Part shown: positions 40,891-49,660 of the stretch, piece by piece
Layout of the letters: every line of letters starts with the position of its first letter
Numbering within the stretch: the stretch's first letter is position 1
Program-made: the position numbers and the translations under genes
Source of the DNA: an uncultured Blautia sp.
Lineage (GTDB): Bacteria; Bacillota; Clostridia; Lachnospirales; Lachnospiraceae
Direction of reading: 5' to 3'
Assembly (NCBI RefSeq): GCF_934371575.1
Contig: NZ_CAKRNY010000028.1
Location: 1-50,049 of the forward strand
DNA: 50,049 nucleotides
Notes under the pieces: model-generated
The model's database searches: none
The model's input: only the letters and a program-made list of their open reading frames with translations
Told to the model about the DNA's origin: nothing

Positions 40891-42246
40891 ATGGAATTAA
40901 AAGGAAAAAAGGTTCTGGTTTTCGGAGCTGGAAAAAGCGGTATCGGAGCAGCTGATCTTCTGAATGCAGTTGGCGCCTGTCCGATTCTCTACGATGGAAA
41001 AGCAGATCTGGATAAAGAGAGTATATTACATAAAATCAGCGGCAATTATCAGCTTCCCGTTTATGCTGGAGAACTGCCAGAGGAAGTTGAAAAAAGTCTC
41101 GATCTTGTGATATTAAGTCCTGGTGTACCAACAGACCTTCCGTTGGTGAAGGGCTTTTATCAGCAGGGAATTCCGGTATGGGGTGAGGTTGAGCTTGCTT
41201 ACCAGACTGGTAAGGGCGAAGTTCTTGCAATTACAGGAACAAACGGAAAAACTACTACAACAGCTCTTCTTGGTAAGATCATGGCAGATGCCCGTCCATC
41301 TGTGTTTGTTGTTGGGAATATTGGAACACCTTATACTTCAAAGGCACTGGAGATGAAGGATGATACCATTACGGTTGCAGAAATCAGCAGCTTTCAGCTT
41401 GAAACAATCTGGAAATTTGCTCCGAAGGTAAGTGCAATCTTAAACATCACAGAGGATCATCTGAACCGTCATCACACAATGGCTGAATATATCCGTGTGA
41501 AAGAGCTGATCACCAGCAATCAGGGACCGGAAGACGTGTGTGTACTGAATTATGAGGACGAGATCCTTCGCGGGTTTGGAAGGGACATTGTGCCGAAAAC
41601 AGTTTACTTTTCCAGTGAAAGAGAGCTTGAACAGGGAATTTTCCTGAAGGGGGATCAGATCCTTCTTCGTACCGAAAAAGAGGAAATTCCGGTTGTAAAA
41701 ACCGGAGAGCTGAAGCTTCTTGGCAAACATAATTTTGAAAATGTTATGGCAGCTGTTGCGATGGCTTATTATGCCGGTGTTTCCATGGAGAGCATCCGTA
41801 AGAGCATCTGCGAATTTACGGCTGTTGAGCATAGAATTGAATATGTAACAGAGAAGAATGGTGTGGCATATTATAATGATTCCAAGGGAACCAATCCGGA
41901 TGCGGCAATCAAGGGAATTCAGGCGATGAACCGTCCTACACTTCTTATTGGAGGCGGCTATGATAAGGAATCCAGCTATGATGAATGGATTCAGGCATTT
42001 GATGGCAAGGTAAGATATCTGGTTCTTATCGGACAGACCAGAGAGAAGATCAGGGAAGCAGCCGAGAAGAATGGTTTCCATGATATTATCTTATGTGAAG
42101 ATCTGAAAGAAGCGGTTCAGGTATGTGCTGACAAAGCAAACCCCGGGGACGCAGTGCTGTTATCTCCTGCATGTGCAAGCTGGGGACAGTTTGACAATTA
42201 TGAGCAGAGAGGCCAGATGTTTAAGGAGTATGTAAGAGCTTTGTAA
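40891..42246 (+). CDS. murD: UDP-MurNAc-L-Ala:D-glutamate ligase
   Basis: A 451-residue Mur ligase adding D-Glu. The N-terminal Rossmann domain has G-A-G-K-S-G, the ATP loop is I-T-G-T-N-G-K-T-T-T, then N-I-T-E-D-H-L-N-R-H and Y-N-D-S-K-G-T-N-P-D-A. The frame is open from 40762, but the ATG at 40891 has AAGGAGGA upstream and gives the family N-terminus. It lies about 100 bases after mraY. Confidence 0.96.
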   Translation: MELKGKKVLVFGAGKSGIGAADLLNAVGACPILYDGKADLDKESILHKISGNYQLPVYAGELPEEVEKSLDLVILSPGVPTDLPLVKGFYQQGIPVWGEVELAYQTGKGEVLAITGTNGKTTTTALLGKIMADARPSVFVVGNIGTPYTSKALEMKDDTITVAEISSFQLETIWKFAPKVSAILNITEDHLNRHHTMAEYIRVKELITSNQGPEDVCVLNYEDEILRGFGRDIVPKTVYFSSERELEQGIFLKGDQILLRTEKEEIPVVKTGELKLLGKHNFENVMAAVAMAYYAGVSMESIRKSICEFTAVEHRIEYVTEKNGVAYYNDSKGTNPDAAIKGIQAMNRPTLLIGGGYDKESSYDEWIQAFDGKVRYLVLIGQTREKIREAAEKNGFHDIILCEDLKEAVQVCADKANPGDAVLLSPACASWGQFDNYEQRGQMFKEYVRAL

Positions 42247-42306
42247 TAAGAGCAGCAGCTCAGGCATATGCTTTAATTGAGTCTGGAATGTCAGGAGCTG
42301 TCTTCT

Positions 42307-43431
42307 ATGATCGGGGAGAGACATAAAGAAACAAAAACAGACACGGTCTTATTGATACTTGTTCTGCTTCTGGCAGTATTCGGACTGGTCATGCTGTTTT
42401 CTATCAGCGAATATAATGGCAGAGTGCGCTTCGGCGACTCTGCCTATTATTTTAAGAAGCAGCTTTTTGCGACGTCACTGGGACTTCTGGCTATGTATGT
42501 AGTAGCAAAAGCTGATTATGTTTTTTTAGTCAGACTGGCGCCTGCTGCCTACTTTTTGTCTCTTGGACTTTCCACAGCTGTTTTGTTTGTGGGACAGGAA
42601 ATCAATGGTTCAAAAAGATGGCTGAATTTTGGCCCTCTGTCTTTTCAGCCTTCAGAGTTTGCAAAAGCAGCTGTGATTCTTTTTCTCACCTGGCAGATTG
42701 CCGGAAGTAAAAAGGTTACAGCCGGATTTGGATTTATGTTCCGGACTATGCTGACGCTGCTTCCTATTGTAGGACTGGTAGGCTCCAACAATCTCAGCAC
42801 TGCAATCATAATACTTGGAATTGGTGCTGTTCTGATTTTTGTATCGGATCCGGGATATGCCAGATTTATGGGAATGGGAGTGGCCGGAGTGGCAGTGATC
42901 GCTGTATTTCTTGCTGCAGAGAGCTATCGCCTGGAGCGCCTTGCCATCTGGAGAAATCCGGAAAAATATGAAAAAGGTTTTCAGACCATTCAGGGACTCT
43001 ATGCCATTGGAAGCGGCGGCCTTTTTGGAAGGGGCTTTGGAAGCAGCCTGCAGAAGCTGGGATTCGTTCCGGAAGCACAGAATGATATGATTTTTTCCAT
43101 TATATGTGAGGAGATGGGACTGACAGGTGCTTTTTTCCTCATTGTCATATTCGGACTTCTCATGTGGCGGCTGATGGTGATAGCTCTTCGGTGCAGGAAT
43201 CTGCAGGGGACGCTGATCTGTGCCGGAATTATGAGCCATATGGCAATACAGGTGATCCTGAATATTGCGGTTGTGACAAATACCATTCCAAATACCGGAA
43301 TCACCCTTCCGTTTATCAGCTACGGAGGAACTTCAGTTGTGTTTCTTCTGGGGGAAATGGGGCTGGCACTAAGTGTAAGCCGGAAAACTGAGGAAAAGAT
43401 TTTATCACCAGATGAAAAAAATCACATATAA
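42307..43431 (+). CDS. ftsW: FtsW/SpoVE-type peptidoglycan polymerase (SEDS)
   Basis: A 374-residue SEDS membrane glycosyltransferase with about ten TM helices. It shows G-S-K-R-W-L-N-F-G-P-L-S-F-Q-P-S-E-F-A-K, the large extracellular loop with Y-Q-typical residues (F-Q-T-I-Q-G-L-Y-A-I-G-S-G-G-L-F-G-R-G), and N-T-G-I-T-L-P-F-I-S-Y-G-G-T-S near the end. It polymerises glycan strands with a cognate class B PBP. Start ATG 42307 has AGGAG at good distance; the in-frame TTG at 42277 lacks one. FtsW and SpoVE are hard to separate by sequence. Confidence 0.92.
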   Translation: MIGERHKETKTDTVLLILVLLLAVFGLVMLFSISEYNGRVRFGDSAYYFKKQLFATSLGLLAMYVVAKADYVFLVRLAPAAYFLSLGLSTAVLFVGQEINGSKRWLNFGPLSFQPSEFAKAAVILFLTWQIAGSKKVTAGFGFMFRTMLTLLPIVGLVGSNNLSTAIIILGIGAVLIFVSDPGYARFMGMGVAGVAVIAVFLAAESYRLERLAIWRNPEKYEKGFQTIQGLYAIGSGGLFGRGFGSSLQKLGFVPEAQNDMIFSIICEEMGLTGAFFLIVIFGLLMWRLMVIALRCRNLQGTLICAGIMSHMAIQVILNIAVVTNTIPNTGITLPFISYGGTSVVFLLGEMGLALSVSRKTEEKILSPDEKNHI

Positions 43432-43464
43432 TAAAAGGTAAGAGGCCCTATAGGAGTGAATGGC

Positions 43465-44724
43465 TTGGATGACCGGATCTACATTGAGGGAGGACACAAG
43501 CTGAATGGAAGTATTCATATACAGGGTTCCAAAAATGCAGCACTGCCCATGATGGCTGCATCTCTTTTACACAGGGGCGTCAGTGTGCTGAAAGGCTGTC
43601 CGCAGATTACGGATGTTTTTTGCATGGAAGAAATTCTGCAGAAGCTGGGAGCAGTTACCTGGTGGGAAGGGCATGACCTTTATATGGATTGTACAAATGC
43701 AGATGAATGGTCAGTTCCTTTTTTATATACAGGAAAAATGCGATCCTCCGTGATCCTTCTGGGAGCGCTTCTTGCAAGAAACAAAAAAGGAAGCCTTGGT
43801 TATCCAGGAGGCTGTGTAATCGGAAAAAGACCTATAGATATGCATCTTTTTGTACTTCAGAAGCTGGGAGCCGTGATCACGGAAGAAGAAGGCCTTTTGC
43901 TTGCAAAGTGCAGCAGGCTGGAGGGAACGACGGTTTCTTTTCCAAAAAGAAGTGTGGGAGCTACTCAGCAGGGAATTCTGGGAGCAGTACTGGCCGAAGG
44001 AGAAACCGTGCTTGAAAATTGCGCCAGAGAGCCGGAGATACAGTGGCTTTGTCTTTATCTCCGGTCCATGGGGGCAAAAATTAAAGGGGATGGTACTTCC
44101 AGAATTGTTATTCAGGGCGTTGCAACTTTAAATGCCGGATCGATGTGTGTTCCGCCAGACCGGATTGTGGCAGGAACCTATATTTGCGCTGCAGCAATTA
44201 CCAGAAGTGAGATCACTCTGGAAAATGTACCAAAAGAGGAACTGAAGACCTTTCTGGAAGTATATAGGAAAATGGGTGGACAATACAAAGGTAACAGTGG
44301 TAAACTATTAGTCAATGGAGAAAATGTTCAAATGCCGGTGGAATTATTGGAGACAGGAGTTTATCCGGGGTTTCCCACAGATCTTCAGTCTCCTGTGATG
44401 GCTGTTCTTGCCACAGTAGAGGGCAGAAGCTGTATTCGCGAGAATGTATTTGAGAATCGGTACAGGGCAGCACAGCAGCTGGTAAAGATGGGAGCGGATA
44501 TCCGGATACAGGGAAGCGATGCTGTGATCCATGGCGGTAAAATCCTTTATGGAACCACTGTAAAAGCCTGGGAATTAAGAGGCGGTGCAGCATTGATCCT
44601 TGGTGCACTTGCGGCGAAGGGGATCACCGTACTGGAGGGCTATTCCTATGTACAGCGTGGCTATGAGCATATCTGCCAGGAACTTAATACGCTGGGAGCA
44701 GCAGTAAAAAGGATGCAGGAATAA
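43465..44724 (+). CDS. murA: UDP-N-acetylglucosamine 1-carboxyvinyltransferase
   Basis: A 419-residue EPSP-fold enzyme catalysing the first committed step of peptidoglycan synthesis. I-x-G-S-K-N-A-A-L-P (Lys-Asn), the flexible loop with the PEP-attacking, fosfomycin-target Cys in G-G-C-V-I-G-K-R-P-I-D-M-H, and L-R-G-G-A-A-L at the end are present. The frame starts at a GTG (43456) that overlaps the AGGAG Shine-Dalgarno sequence. TTG 43465 at 8-base spacing gives M-D-D-R-I-Y-I-E-G-G and is the likely start. Firmicutes often have two MurA paralogues; which one this is cannot be told. Confidence 0.9.
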   Translation: MDDRIYIEGGHKLNGSIHIQGSKNAALPMMAASLLHRGVSVLKGCPQITDVFCMEEILQKLGAVTWWEGHDLYMDCTNADEWSVPFLYTGKMRSSVILLGALLARNKKGSLGYPGGCVIGKRPIDMHLFVLQKLGAVITEEEGLLLAKCSRLEGTTVSFPKRSVGATQQGILGAVLAEGETVLENCAREPEIQWLCLYLRSMGAKIKGDGTSRIVIQGVATLNAGSMCVPPDRIVAGTYICAAAITRSEITLENVPKEELKTFLEVYRKMGGQYKGNSGKLLVNGENVQMPVELLETGVYPGFPTDLQSPVMAVLATVEGRSCIRENVFENRYRAAQQLVKMGADIRIQGSDAVIHGGKILYGTTVKAWELRGGAALILGALAAKGITVLEGYSYVQRGYEHICQELNTLGAAVKRMQE

Positions 44725-44730
44725 TAATAT

Positions 44731-45849
44731 ATGAAATCACTGAAAATGAAGCTGATCTATAGAAAACATAAGAAAGCAATTTTTGCTGCCCTGGGGGCAG
44801 TTCTGCTGGCAGGTCTTGTCTTTTTCTTTTCTTATTTTCATGTGACGAATGTGGAGGTAATGGGAACCACACGTTATTCAGATGAGGAAGTAAAGACGAT
44901 GGCTTTGCAGGGAGCGTTTACGGATAATTCCGTTCTTGCAGTTTTGCTCCATTCCAGGGTAGATGTGGAGGACGTGCCTTTTGTGGAAGGGTTTAATATT
45001 ACAAGACTCTCCCATAACAGTATCTGTGTCAGTGTACGTGAGAAGAAGGCAGTAGGCTGTATTCCCTATCTTGACAGTTATGTGTATTTTGACCGCAATG
45101 GAATTTTCATTGAAAGCTCCCATACTAGGGACGAGCTGGTACCATTTTTTGATGGCATTGAGGTAAATTATGTGATTGAAGGAGAGAAGCTTCCGATTAA
45201 GGGGGGCTCTGTTCTTACCACTGCGGTAGCCTTGTCTACGATTTTCCAGAAAAATGATGCGATACCGGACCATATTGAATTTGATGCCAGCTATGAGATC
45301 ACTCTGACTTACGGAGATGTGCGGGTGATGCTTGGCAAGGATGTGTATCTCGAGGATAAAATGACGCGTGTCAGTGCTATTTTACCTAAGCTTTCAGGCA
45401 AAAAGGGAATTCTTCATCTGGAAAATGTAAATGATAATTCCAAGACCATTACTTTTGAACAGGATCTTGGCGAAGATGGAACCATTGAGCGTGTGGATTC
45501 GGCAGCGGCGTACGAAAATGCCCTTGCAAACTGGCATGGCGGATATGATGAGGAAGGCGATTATACCGGTGAGGGTGAATACGATGAGAATCTGAATTAC
45601 GTAGGTCCAAAGCCCACGGAAGAAAGCATTGCGGCAAATGGCAGCTGGCTTGGCGGATATATGGAGGATGGAAGCTACACAGGATACGGACAGCTGGATA
45701 AAGACGGAAATTATGTAGGACCGAATCCAAACGAAGGCAGTGATGACGGGGAGGAGGAAGACTCCGGGGATTATAGTGAAGATTACAGCGAAGACATGGA
45801 TGAGAGCTATAATGACGAAGATTATGACAGCTATGACGAGGAATATTAA
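44731..45849 (+). CDS. divIB: DivIB/FtsQ-like division protein with acidic D-x-D-G-x-Y tail
   Basis: A 372-residue bitopic protein. Short basic N-terminus, one TM helix (about 15-37), a POTRA domain (F-H-V-T-N-V-E-V-M-G-T-T-R-Y-S-D-E-E-V) and the beta domain up to about 265. Residues 269-372 are a low-complexity extracellular tail with units such as D-E-E-G-D-Y-T-G, D-K-D-G-N-Y-V-G-P and M-E-D-G-S-Y-T-G, ending in an almost pure Asp/Glu/Tyr/Ser stretch. DivIB joins FtsL and DivIC at the septum. It follows murA by 6 bases and precedes ftsZ, the canonical place. Confidence 0.88.
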   Translation: MKSLKMKLIYRKHKKAIFAALGAVLLAGLVFFFSYFHVTNVEVMGTTRYSDEEVKTMALQGAFTDNSVLAVLLHSRVDVEDVPFVEGFNITRLSHNSICVSVREKKAVGCIPYLDSYVYFDRNGIFIESSHTRDELVPFFDGIEVNYVIEGEKLPIKGGSVLTTAVALSTIFQKNDAIPDHIEFDASYEITLTYGDVRVMLGKDVYLEDKMTRVSAILPKLSGKKGILHLENVNDNSKTITFEQDLGEDGTIERVDSAAAYENALANWHGGYDEEGDYTGEGEYDENLNYVGPKPTEESIAANGSWLGGYMEDGSYTGYGQLDKDGNYVGPNPNEGSDDGEEEDSGDYSEDYSEDMDESYNDEDYDSYDEEY

Positions 45850-45900
45850 GGAAATAACCGCGGATTTCGAGAAAAAAGTATAAAAAAACAAAATTAGTGG

Positions 45901-45929
45901 TTGATAAATTCACAAAAAAAATATATGAT
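45901..45929 (+). promoter_or_regulatory. ftsZ promoter
   Basis: TTGATA (45901-45906), 17-base A-rich spacer, TATGAT (45924-45929). This gives ftsZ its own transcription with a leader of about 70 bases. Confidence 0.75.
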
Positions 45930-46007
45930 ATAGACATATGCAGCTTGGTATATATTTGCTGAAATTAAAGATAAAGGATATAAGGTAGAAATAAAGGAGG
46001 AAGTACA

Positions 46008-47171
46008 TTGTTAGAGATAATGTCAAATGAGGCGGAATCCTCTGCTAAGATTATTGTAATCGGAGTAGGCGGCGCCGGAAATAACGCAGTTAACAGAATG
46101 GTTGAAGAAGCCATCGGCGGGGTAGAGTTTGTAGGAGTGAATACAGATAAGCAGGCTCTGACTCTGTGTAAAGCTCCAACTGTACTTCAGATCGGTGAGA
46201 AGATTACCAAAGGTCTTGGTGCAGGAGCACAGCCTGAGGTTGGACAGAAAGCAGCAGAAGAGAGCATTGAGGAAGTGAAGCAGATCATCGAAGGTGCTGA
46301 CATGGTATTCGTTACCTGCGGTATGGGTGGTGGAACCGGTACAGGTGCAGCTCCGGTAATCGCAGCAGCAGCTAAGGAAATGGGTATCCTCACTGTAGGT
46401 GTTGTGACCAAACCTTTCCGTTTTGAAGCTAAGACACGTATGAATAATGCGCTTGCAGGTATTGAGAACCTGAAGAAGGCTGTTGATACATTGATCGTAA
46501 TTCCGAATGACAAACTTCTGGAGATCGTTGATCGCCGTACAACTATGCCGGAAGCACTGAGAAAGGCAGATGAGGTTCTGCAGCAGGCAGTTCAGGGTAT
46601 TACAGACCTGATCAATCTGCCGGCTCTTATTAACCTTGACTTTGCTGATGTACAGACTGTTATGACAGATAAGGGTATCGCTCATATTGGTATTGGTGAG
46701 GCCAGAGGCGATGATAAGGCTATGGAAGCTGTTCAGCAGGCCGTATCTTCTCCGCTGCTTGAAACTACCATCAAGGGTGCTACACATGTTATCATTAATA
46801 TTTCCGGTGATATTTCCCTTATGGATGCTAATGATGCTGCAAGCTATGTACAGGAGCTTACAGGAGAGGATGCAAACATCATCTTTGGTGCTATGTATGA
46901 TGACTCTGTTGCTGATTATGCAAGAATCACTGTTATCGCTACAGGACTTGCTGATAATGTACAGGCGTCCAATCCATTTGGAAATAAGGCAAGCAACTCT
47001 GTATTTGCAAATAAGAGACCTGCTTCCACAGCAACTGCCGGCGGTGTAAACCTGAACATGCCATCTTTCAGCATGCCGACTATGAATGCTACACCATTCA
47101 CAGCTAAGACACCATCCAGCACAGTTCAGAAGAAAGACATCCAGATTCCGGATTTCTTAAGAAATAGATAA
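46008..47171 (+). CDS. ftsZ: Cell division GTPase FtsZ
   Basis: A 387-residue tubulin homologue forming the Z ring. [13 protein letters not shown], the tubulin signature [12 protein letters not shown]-x-D-F-A-D-V (T7 loop, G-x-x-N-x-D-x-x-D region) are intact. A variable linker and the C-terminal peptide [10 protein letters not shown], which binds FtsA/SepF-type anchors, follow. Start is TTG 46008 with AAAGGAGG seven bases upstream; ATG 46020 lacks correct spacing. Own promoter and terminator. No ftsA is found in the cluster. Confidence 0.97.
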   Translation: MLEIMSNEAESSAKIIVIGVGGAGNNAVNRMVEEAIGGVEFVGVNTDKQALTLCKAPTVLQIGEKITKGLGAGAQPEVGQKAAEESIEEVKQIIEGADMVFVTCGMGGGTGTGAAPVIAAAAKEMGILTVGVVTKPFRFEAKTRMNNALAGIENLKKAVDTLIVIPNDKLLEIVDRRTTMPEALRKADEVLQQAVQGITDLINLPALINLDFADVQTVMTDKGIAHIGIGEARGDDKAMEAVQQAVSSPLLETTIKGATHVIINISGDISLMDANDAASYVQELTGEDANIIFGAMYDDSVADYARITVIATGLADNVQASNPFGNKASNSVFANKRPASTATAGGVNLNMPSFSMPTMNATPFTAKTPSSTVQKKDIQIPDFLRNR

Positions 47172-47199
47172 TTAACCGAATCAGTTCAGAGATGAAAAG

Positions 47200-47230
47200 G
47201 CCCTCGCACATTTTGTGCGGGGGCTGTTTT
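47200..47230 (+). terminator. ftsZ terminator
   Basis: An 11-bp GC-rich stem (47200-47210 with 47214-47224, one G-T pair), 3-base loop, then TGTTTT. It ends the dcw cluster. Confidence 0.88.
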
Positions 47231-47264
47231 GAAGATATGGGCCAAAGCCTTTTTCAAACACGCT

Positions 47265-47585
47265 CTAACACTGGCACTGGAAGGTGTCACATTTTGTTTC
47301 AGAACATGCTTTTGCACCGCGTCCGTCAACATTGATAGAAGCTGCGGTACATTTGCAGTTTTCATTATAGGTACAGTTATGCGCCTTGCAATCGATCTGG
47401 ACTGTTTCACAGCCACAGTAGCCTTTTGTGCTGTTCACTGTACCGGAACCTTTTTCCCGGAAGCTTCCGCAGGATGTTTCATCTGCACTTCTGGCACTGT
47501 CGCCCATGACATTGATCTCTCCTCTGGAGCAAAGTGTATCTTCATTGTAGGCACAGGTTGTTGCGTGACATTTTAAGATGGTCAT
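47265..47585 (-). CDS. Tandem DUF1540 cysteine-rich protein
   Basis: A 106-residue protein made of two DUF1540 repeats (about 1-42 and 62-104). Each has the pattern C-x-x-x-x-C-x-Y-N-x-x-x-x-C-x-A/R-x-x-I-N-V followed by a late C-x-x-F. There are 14 cysteines in total, with a C-G-C linker and C-Q-C end, indicating metal or cluster binding. It has an AGGAGGT Shine-Dalgarno sequence. It is monocistronic and convergent with ftsZ. No function is established for the family. Confidence 0.85.
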   Translation of the reverse strand: MTILKCHATTCAYNEDTLCSRGEINVMGDSARSADETSCGSFREKGSGTVNSTKGYCGCETVQIDCKAHNCTYNENCKCTAASINVDGRGAKACSETKCDTFQCQC

Positions 47586-47732
47586 GTAGTTTACCTCCTG
47601 ATCATAATATTGGATTTTGATTTCTGCGCTGCAGAATCTTTTTTTATCTTTTCCAGAAAAAAATTAAATATACATGTTTTTTCGTAAAAAGAAATAAGTG
47701 ATAAATTTTAGGTGAAAAATTAAAAAAACAGC

Positions 47733-47761
47733 TTGACTTTCAAGATTATACGTGATATCAT
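47733..47761 (+). promoter_or_regulatory. infC operon promoter
   Basis: TTGACT (47733-47738), 17-base spacer, TATCAT (47756-47761). The preceding ~100 bases are AT-rich and show no gene. Confidence 0.75.
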
Positions 47762-47767
47762 TCAACA

Positions 47768-47907
47768 GTACGTGATGAAAAGAAAGCAGAGTTCACTCTC
47801 ACCTCAGCGCACATTCAGATGCGGCTCGGGTTCATATTGCACAGCAGCGCGTGACTTAGTTCGCGGGTGTAATAGGAGAAGTGTGGATTCTGTCCGCACT
47901 TTTTTTA
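47768..47907 (+). promoter_or_regulatory. infC-rpmI-rplT leader with attenuator terminator (L20-type leader)
   Basis: The ~250-base untranslated leader ends a first structured part with a terminator: AGTGTGGA (47880-47887) pairs with TCCGCACT (47893-47900), then seven T. In low-GC Gram-positives this leader is bound by ribosomal protein L20 (product of the third gene), which promotes premature termination. The GC-rich pieces at 47805-47870 (e.g. GCGCACATTC and GCAGCGCGTG) could form the competing antiterminator. The assignment to the L20 leader class rests on position and the terminator. Confidence 0.75.
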
Positions 47908-48016
47908 TGTTGCGGGGCGCGTATGAGGCAGGGATTTCCTGCGACGGGGAAATGAGAGTCCAGAGACCAAGACTGGATCAGAACAGATCATCTATCAGGT
48001 ATGGAGGTGCACAACA

Positions 48017-48523
48017 ATTAGCAGTTTAATGATCAACGAACAAATCAGAGACAAAGAGGTACGCTTAATCGGTCCGGACGGAGAACAGCTTGGAATTATG
48101 TCCGCACGAGAAGCAATGGCCAAGGCTCAGGAGGCAGAGCTTGATTTAGTAAAGATTGCCCCACAGGCAAAGCCGCCGGTGTGTAAGATCATCGATTATG
48201 GTAAATACCGTTATGAGCTCGCCAGAAAAGAGAAAGAAGCCAAGAAAAAGCAGAAGACCATCGATGTCAAAGAAGTGCGTCTTTCACCAAATATTGATAC
48301 CAATGACCTGAACACAAAGGCTGGGGCAGCGCGTAAATTCCTTGCCAAAGGCGACAGAGTTAAAGTTACTCTTCGTTTCCGTGGAAGAGAGATGGCGCAT
48401 ATGTCCAGCAGCAAGCACGTTCTGGATGATTTTGCCGACATGCTGAAAGACGTTGCCGTAGTTGAGAAGGCAGCTAAGGTAGAAGGCAGAAGCATGACAA
48501 TGTTTTTAGCACAAAAACACTAG
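48017..48523 (+). CDS. infC: Translation initiation factor IF-3 (ATT start)
   Basis: A 168-residue IF3 with N-domain (I-N-E-Q-I-R-D-K-E-V-R-L-I-G), flexible Lys-rich linker (E-K-E-A-K-K-K-Q-K) and C-domain (V-K-V-T-L-R-F-R-G-R-E-M-A-H). A perfect GGAGGTG Shine-Dalgarno sequence at 48003-48009 lies seven bases from an in-frame ATT (48017), but 19 bases from the first ATG (48029). An ATT start is therefore preferred, as in E. coli infC (AUU), where IF3 itself rejects non-AUG codons and so limits its own synthesis. First gene of infC-rpmI-rplT. Confidence 0.94.
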   Translation: MSSLMINEQIRDKEVRLIGPDGEQLGIMSAREAMAKAQEAELDLVKIAPQAKPPVCKIIDYGKYRYELARKEKEAKKKQKTIDVKEVRLSPNIDTNDLNTKAGAARKFLAKGDRVKVTLRFRGREMAHMSSSKHVLDDFADMLKDVAVVEKAAKVEGRSMTMFLAQKH

Positions 48524-48615
48524 GATGTTGCATTCATTTGGAGAGGCACCCGTGTGACGGGCGTCAGGCTGGATGAGGGACATTAAATAGATACGATATT
48601 AAGGAGGAAATTACA

Positions 48616-48813
48616 ATGCCAAAAATTAAAACTTGTAGAGCAGCAGCAAAGCGCTTCAAAAAAACAGGAACAGGAAAATTAGTAAGAAATAAAGCTTACA
48701 AGAGCCATATCTTAACAAAGAAATCTCAGAAGAGAAAGAGAAATCTTAGAAAAGCTACTGTTGTTGATTCTACTAATGTTAAGAGCATGAAGAAAGCATT
48801 ACCGTATTTATAA
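48616..48813 (+). CDS. rpmI: 50S ribosomal protein L35
   Basis: A 65-residue basic protein: [21 protein letters not shown] and the [14 protein letters not shown] block. AAGGAGG precedes the ATG. Second gene of the operon, 92 bases after infC. Confidence 0.98.
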   Translation: MPKIKTCRAAAKRFKKTGTGKLVRNKAYKSHILTKKSQKRKRNLRKATVVDSTNVKSMKKALPYL

Positions 48814-48853
48814 GATATAGCATAGAAGAAGACGAACAGGAGGAAAATAAGAA

Positions 48854-49210
48854 ATGGCAAGAATTAAAGGCGGATTAAACGCAAAGAAGAAACATAATCG
48901 TGTATTAAAACTGGCAAAGGGCTACAGAGGAGCTCGTTCCAAACAGTATAGAGTAGCAAAACAGTCTGTTATGCGTGCACTTACCAGCTCTTATGCTGGA
49001 AGAAAGCAGAAGAAACGTCAGTTCAGACAGCTCTGGATCGCACGTATCAACGCTGCTGCAAGAATGAACGGATTATCCTACAGCAAAATGATGCACGGTC
49101 TCAAAGTTGCAAACATCGACATCAACAGAAAGATGCTTGCTGAGATGGCTGTAAACGATGCACAGGGATTCGCAGCACTTGCTGAGATCGCTAAGAAAGC
49201 AATCGCTTAA
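48854..49210 (+). CDS. rplT: 50S ribosomal protein L20
   Basis: A 118-residue protein: [26 protein letters not shown], and R-N-F-type helices ending in [11 protein letters not shown]20 binds 23S rRNA early in assembly and is the expected repressor of this operon through the leader. AGGAGG precedes the start. Confidence 0.98.
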   Translation: MARIKGGLNAKKKHNRVLKLAKGYRGARSKQYRVAKQSVMRALTSSYAGRKQKKRQFRQLWIARINAAARMNGLSYSKMMHGLKVANIDINRKMLAEMAVNDAQGFAALAEIAKKAIA

Positions 49211-49238
49211 TCTGAATTAAGAAGATACTTACGGATGT

Positions 49239-49280
49239 GTTGCAGTAACGATTTAAAAATCGTTACTGCAACCCTTTTAT
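49239..49280 (+). terminator. Terminator of infC-rpmI-rplT
   Basis: GTTGCAGTAACGATTT pairs with AAATCGTTACTGCAAC almost without loop, then CCTTTTATTTT. Confidence 0.92.
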
Positions 49281-49343
49281 TTTAAGGAAAAACGGTTAGA
49301 TTTAGCTCTTTTCCCTATCCGTTATTGATTTTAAGCATACTTA

Positions 49344-49390
49344 CCCAAACCTTCTTTGAAGAAAGCCTGGGATTTCTTTTTCTTTTTTTG
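49344..49390. terminator. Second hairpin with T tract after rplT
   Basis: CCCA...CCTTCTT / AAGAAAG...TGGG (49344-49372) followed by TTTCTTTTTCTTTTTTT. It may be a backup terminator or belong to the neighbouring insertion-sequence remnant. Confidence 0.5.
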
Positions 49391-49399
49391 AATTATCAA

Positions 49400-49660
49400 A
49401 ATTTATGCTGTTTCTTTCAGCCTAAACAGATGCTGTCCTGTTTTACAGAAGCGAAGGACCCTTCTGCCTGTATACTTCAATTCACTCTAAGTTGAATTCC
49501 GTATGGGCTGGTTATGCGTTCAAGATCTTCTGCCAATACCATGAACAAAAGTATATCTGTTAGTAGCTGACTCGATTTTTGTGCCATCAATAAATATATG
49601 TTTTCCAGAAATTTCTCCTAATTCGTATAAGATATTTGAAACTTCTGCGAGAATGTTTGA
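49400..49660 (-). pseudogene. IS1182-type transposase remnant with internal deletion
   Basis: Read on the minus strand, bases about 49655-49515 encode I-L-A-E-V-S-N-I-L-Y-E-L-G-E-I-S-G followed by H-I-F-I-D-G-T-K-I-E-S-A-T-N-R-Y-T-F-V, the catalytic-Asp block of IS1182 transposases. A stop follows at once. From about 49500 leftwards, I-Q-L-R-V-N, a stop and S-I-Q-A-E-G-S-F-A-S-V-K-Q-D appear, resembling the C-terminal end of the same family. The middle of the transposase is missing and stops interrupt the rest, so the copy is dead. Confidence 0.65.
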
